From NCBI GenBank assembly GCA_024195265.1, contig JAJLRJ010000005.1:36003105-36067104 (forward strand): a stretch of DNA of 64,000 bases, written 5' to 3'. Both the position numbers and the translations under genes were made by a program. This DNA comes from Dendrophyllia cribrosa. Taxonomy: Eukaryota; Cnidaria; Anthozoa; Scleractinia; Dendrophylliidae. Shown here in pieces: positions 25,601-28,600 of this stretch (positions are counted from its first letter, which is position 1; the number at the start of each line of letters is the position of its first letter). The notes beneath the pieces were generated by a model. It was given only the letters and a program-made list of their open reading frames with translations, did no database searches and had not been told where the DNA came from.

Positions 25601-28600
25601 CAACAATCTCATCATCACTACTCCTAGAACCTCACGCGTTTATTTCAAACCTAAAATTCATAAACCAAACAATCCGGGCCGACCAATTGTTTCCGCTTGT
25701 AGCTGTCCTACCGAACTAATTTCTAGCTATTTAGACAAAATCATGGCCCCCATTGTCAAATCACTACCCTCGTACATTAAGGACACCAATCACGCACTCG
25801 AAATTTTCCGGGATTTCAGTTTTCCCAGCGAAAACAAATTAATTTTCACTATGGACATTACCTCTTTATATACCGTCATCCCCAATGACGAAGGACTTCA
25901 AGCACTAAAATATTTTTTCGACCAGCGCTCCATTCAAAACCCAAGCTCAGAAACACTGCTCCGCTTGGCCGAATTAGTTTTGACACTTAACTGTTTTTCA
26001 TTTTCCCAAAACTACTACAAACAAGTAAATGGAGTCGCCATGGGCACCAAAATGGGACCAAGCTACGCTAACCTTTTTGTAGGCCACATCGAAGACAAAT
26101 TTTTTAATCAGTACCACGGAACCAAACCCGAACTCTACGGCCGCTACATCGACGATTGCATTGGCGCTACCTCTTCCAGTAAAGAGGAACTTAATCAATT
26201 CATAACTTCTGTCAATACTTTTCATCCAGCTCTAAAATATACCTGGGAAATTTCCGAAACCTCAGTCGCTTTTCTTGACATTAATATTTCAATCAACGGT
26301 AACAGTTTATCCACAAGTGTGCACTACAAACCTACAGATTCCCACAGTTATCTGTTACATTCATCCTCACATCCATCGCACGTTAAAAACGCCATTCCGT
26401 ATTCTCAATTTCTCAGACTTCGACGTCTATGTAGTGATGACTCTGATTTTTCCAACAAATCAGAAGAAATGTGCCAGTTTTTCAAGAAACGTGGGTACCC
26501 TGACTCTGTTGTTAATACGGGCCAACAACGTGCACAACAGATCGACAGACAATCAGCACTACAAATGCCACAGATGGAAGAGAACGAGAGAATTCCATTC
26601 ACCCTCACTTTCCACCCACACAACAACACAGTCAAAAGCATCATTTTAAAAAATTTCAAATTACTCCAAAACGACCCCGAAACTGGCAGAATTTTTTCAC
26701 AACCCCCACTAATTTCATTCAAACGTGACAAAAACATAGGCAACTTTCTAGTTACGAGCGCACTGAAATCTGACGATGTACCGGGAACTTTCAAATGCAC
26801 ACGCACACGATGTAACACTTGTCCTTTCATTCACAACGCGGACAAAATAACAGGACCCAAACGATCTATTAAAATCACTGATCGTTTTACATGCACCTCC
26901 GTAAATGTTATCTACTGCATAACATGTACTTTTTGCAAAAAGATATACATTGGCGAAACAGGGAGGAGACTGGGCGACCGTTTTCGTGAACATCTCCGAG
27001 ACGTTGAAAAAAATGACAAAGACGCATCCAAACCAGTCGCGCGCCATTTTAATCTTACTAACCATTCTAAACAACACATGACAATCTGCGGCCTTTCCCT
27101 ACACCAGGGTAACACAGAAAGCCGTAAAAACCTAGAACAAAAAATCATCTTTCAAATCGGCACTCTCAAACCCCACGGAATCAACGAACGCTTTTCATTC
27201 AACTAATCTACATTTGTTTTTCACGTCACCAAATTTCCACCAATAGCGTAGCTCCACCGCTTACTATATAAAACCACACACTACCCACAATTCCTTGATT
27301 CGCTCCGACGAAGGGCTAGCGCTCGAAACGTCAGCTATTTGAATCTTTTTACGGTGGTCAATTTACCTTATCGACTCAGTCGATAAAACTAAATTCTCGT
27401 GTTTTACTTTTTCAACTCTTCTTCTTTTTACTCTTCTGTCCACAGCTACCGGACTAGATCTGTTACTAATGAAAATTATTATGTTGAGCAAGTTATAACT
27501 GAAAATATGAAGCGAGCCTTCTCTATTTCTGGTGCTCTGATTTGGAACAGTATCCCACTTTCTATCAAAACACTTAACAAAATCAATTTAAAAGAGAACT
27601 AAAGGGAAAAACTCTTTGAAATTCTGGAAAAAGAGGACAATTATATTAGAATTTCTGATATTAGAGTGCAACTCTTAAAACCATGACATTGTGTATTTCC
27701 GGTTTTATCTACAGTCTGACTTCCTGTCTCATTCTGACTAAAAAACACGCGACAAACTAGATTGCTTCTAGGATTGTTCGTTTTATACATACAGCTATTT
27801 CAATTAACGTTGTCGGATGAAAAAGCTTAAAGCCAAGACCGCAAAGTAATATGGGGTTTTTATGCATAAATTTACCAAAATCAACAATTGGAAGCTGAAG
27901 CAAAGGCAGTTGTCAGTTCCAATTTGTTTGTCTAACGTGACTGGACTGTCCGGGAGCTTAATTTGTAGGGACGTCTTTCAAGTTCAAAGATCGTGGGAGA
28001 AAAGAAAAAATTAACCGTCGTGTGTTCATTGTTTTCCACATAACCTATAATTTGATCATTTGACGCCGTTGTTTTGCAGGGAGCGGCAAAGAAATGTACC
28101 AAAATGTAAAACGCACGTGCAGAGGCATGTTTTCGCTCATTAAACCTATTGATAAGATTCTCGTCTGTTTTTGTTTCGTAAGAACACGGAGACAAACGTC
28201 ATTTTCCCGTCGCACCCGCACTGCCAACCGGAAAAATAGAATGTCTATTTACAACTACCATACCACCTTGCGGCCCTGGCTTGTAGGCTTTGAGCTTTCA
28301 TCCGACAACGTTAATTCAAATAGCTGTATACATAAATGTATTATAAAATGTTCTTTTTCTCCTGTGCCCGCCTCGAATAGCCCTTGCTAATTGCGAGCAC
28401 AAGCTTTGTAAACTTATAACTCAACTTGAAATAAAACTTGTTGTAAAAGACACGTGTTTGATGACTTATGCTGTGTTCACACTACGGCGAAACATGTTAA
28501 ATTTGATCACGAATGAAACATGTTTCACTGTCAGGTGTCACATCAGGTGGTAAATTGCGCCAATCATTATCGAAACATGTTTATTCCGAGCATGATTGAA

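Larger units (their letters stand above)
23489..27404. mobile_element. Head-to-head pair of 5'-truncated Penelope-like elements
   Basis: Two copies of one Penelope-like element meet at their truncated 5' ends. The arms are 23542-25451 and 25495-27404 (1,910 bp each, apparently identical) around a 43-bp centre that belongs to the left copy. The left copy carries 53 more bases of 3' end (23489-23541). The whole unit is flanked by a 14-bp direct repeat TTTTACTTTTTCAA (23475-23488 and 27402-27415), so it integrated as one event. It sits in the intron that divides the first MAM domain. Confidence 0.85.
25495..27404 (+). repeat. Right arm of the Penelope palindrome
   Basis: This is the reverse complement of 23542-25451, separated from it by 43 bp (25452-25494). 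Confidence 0.9.

Noticed and set aside
25227..25719. Two 119-codon frames at the palindrome centre
   Set aside because: They are out of frame with the reverse transcriptase. The family motif series is in the frame running to 25494 and from 25497.
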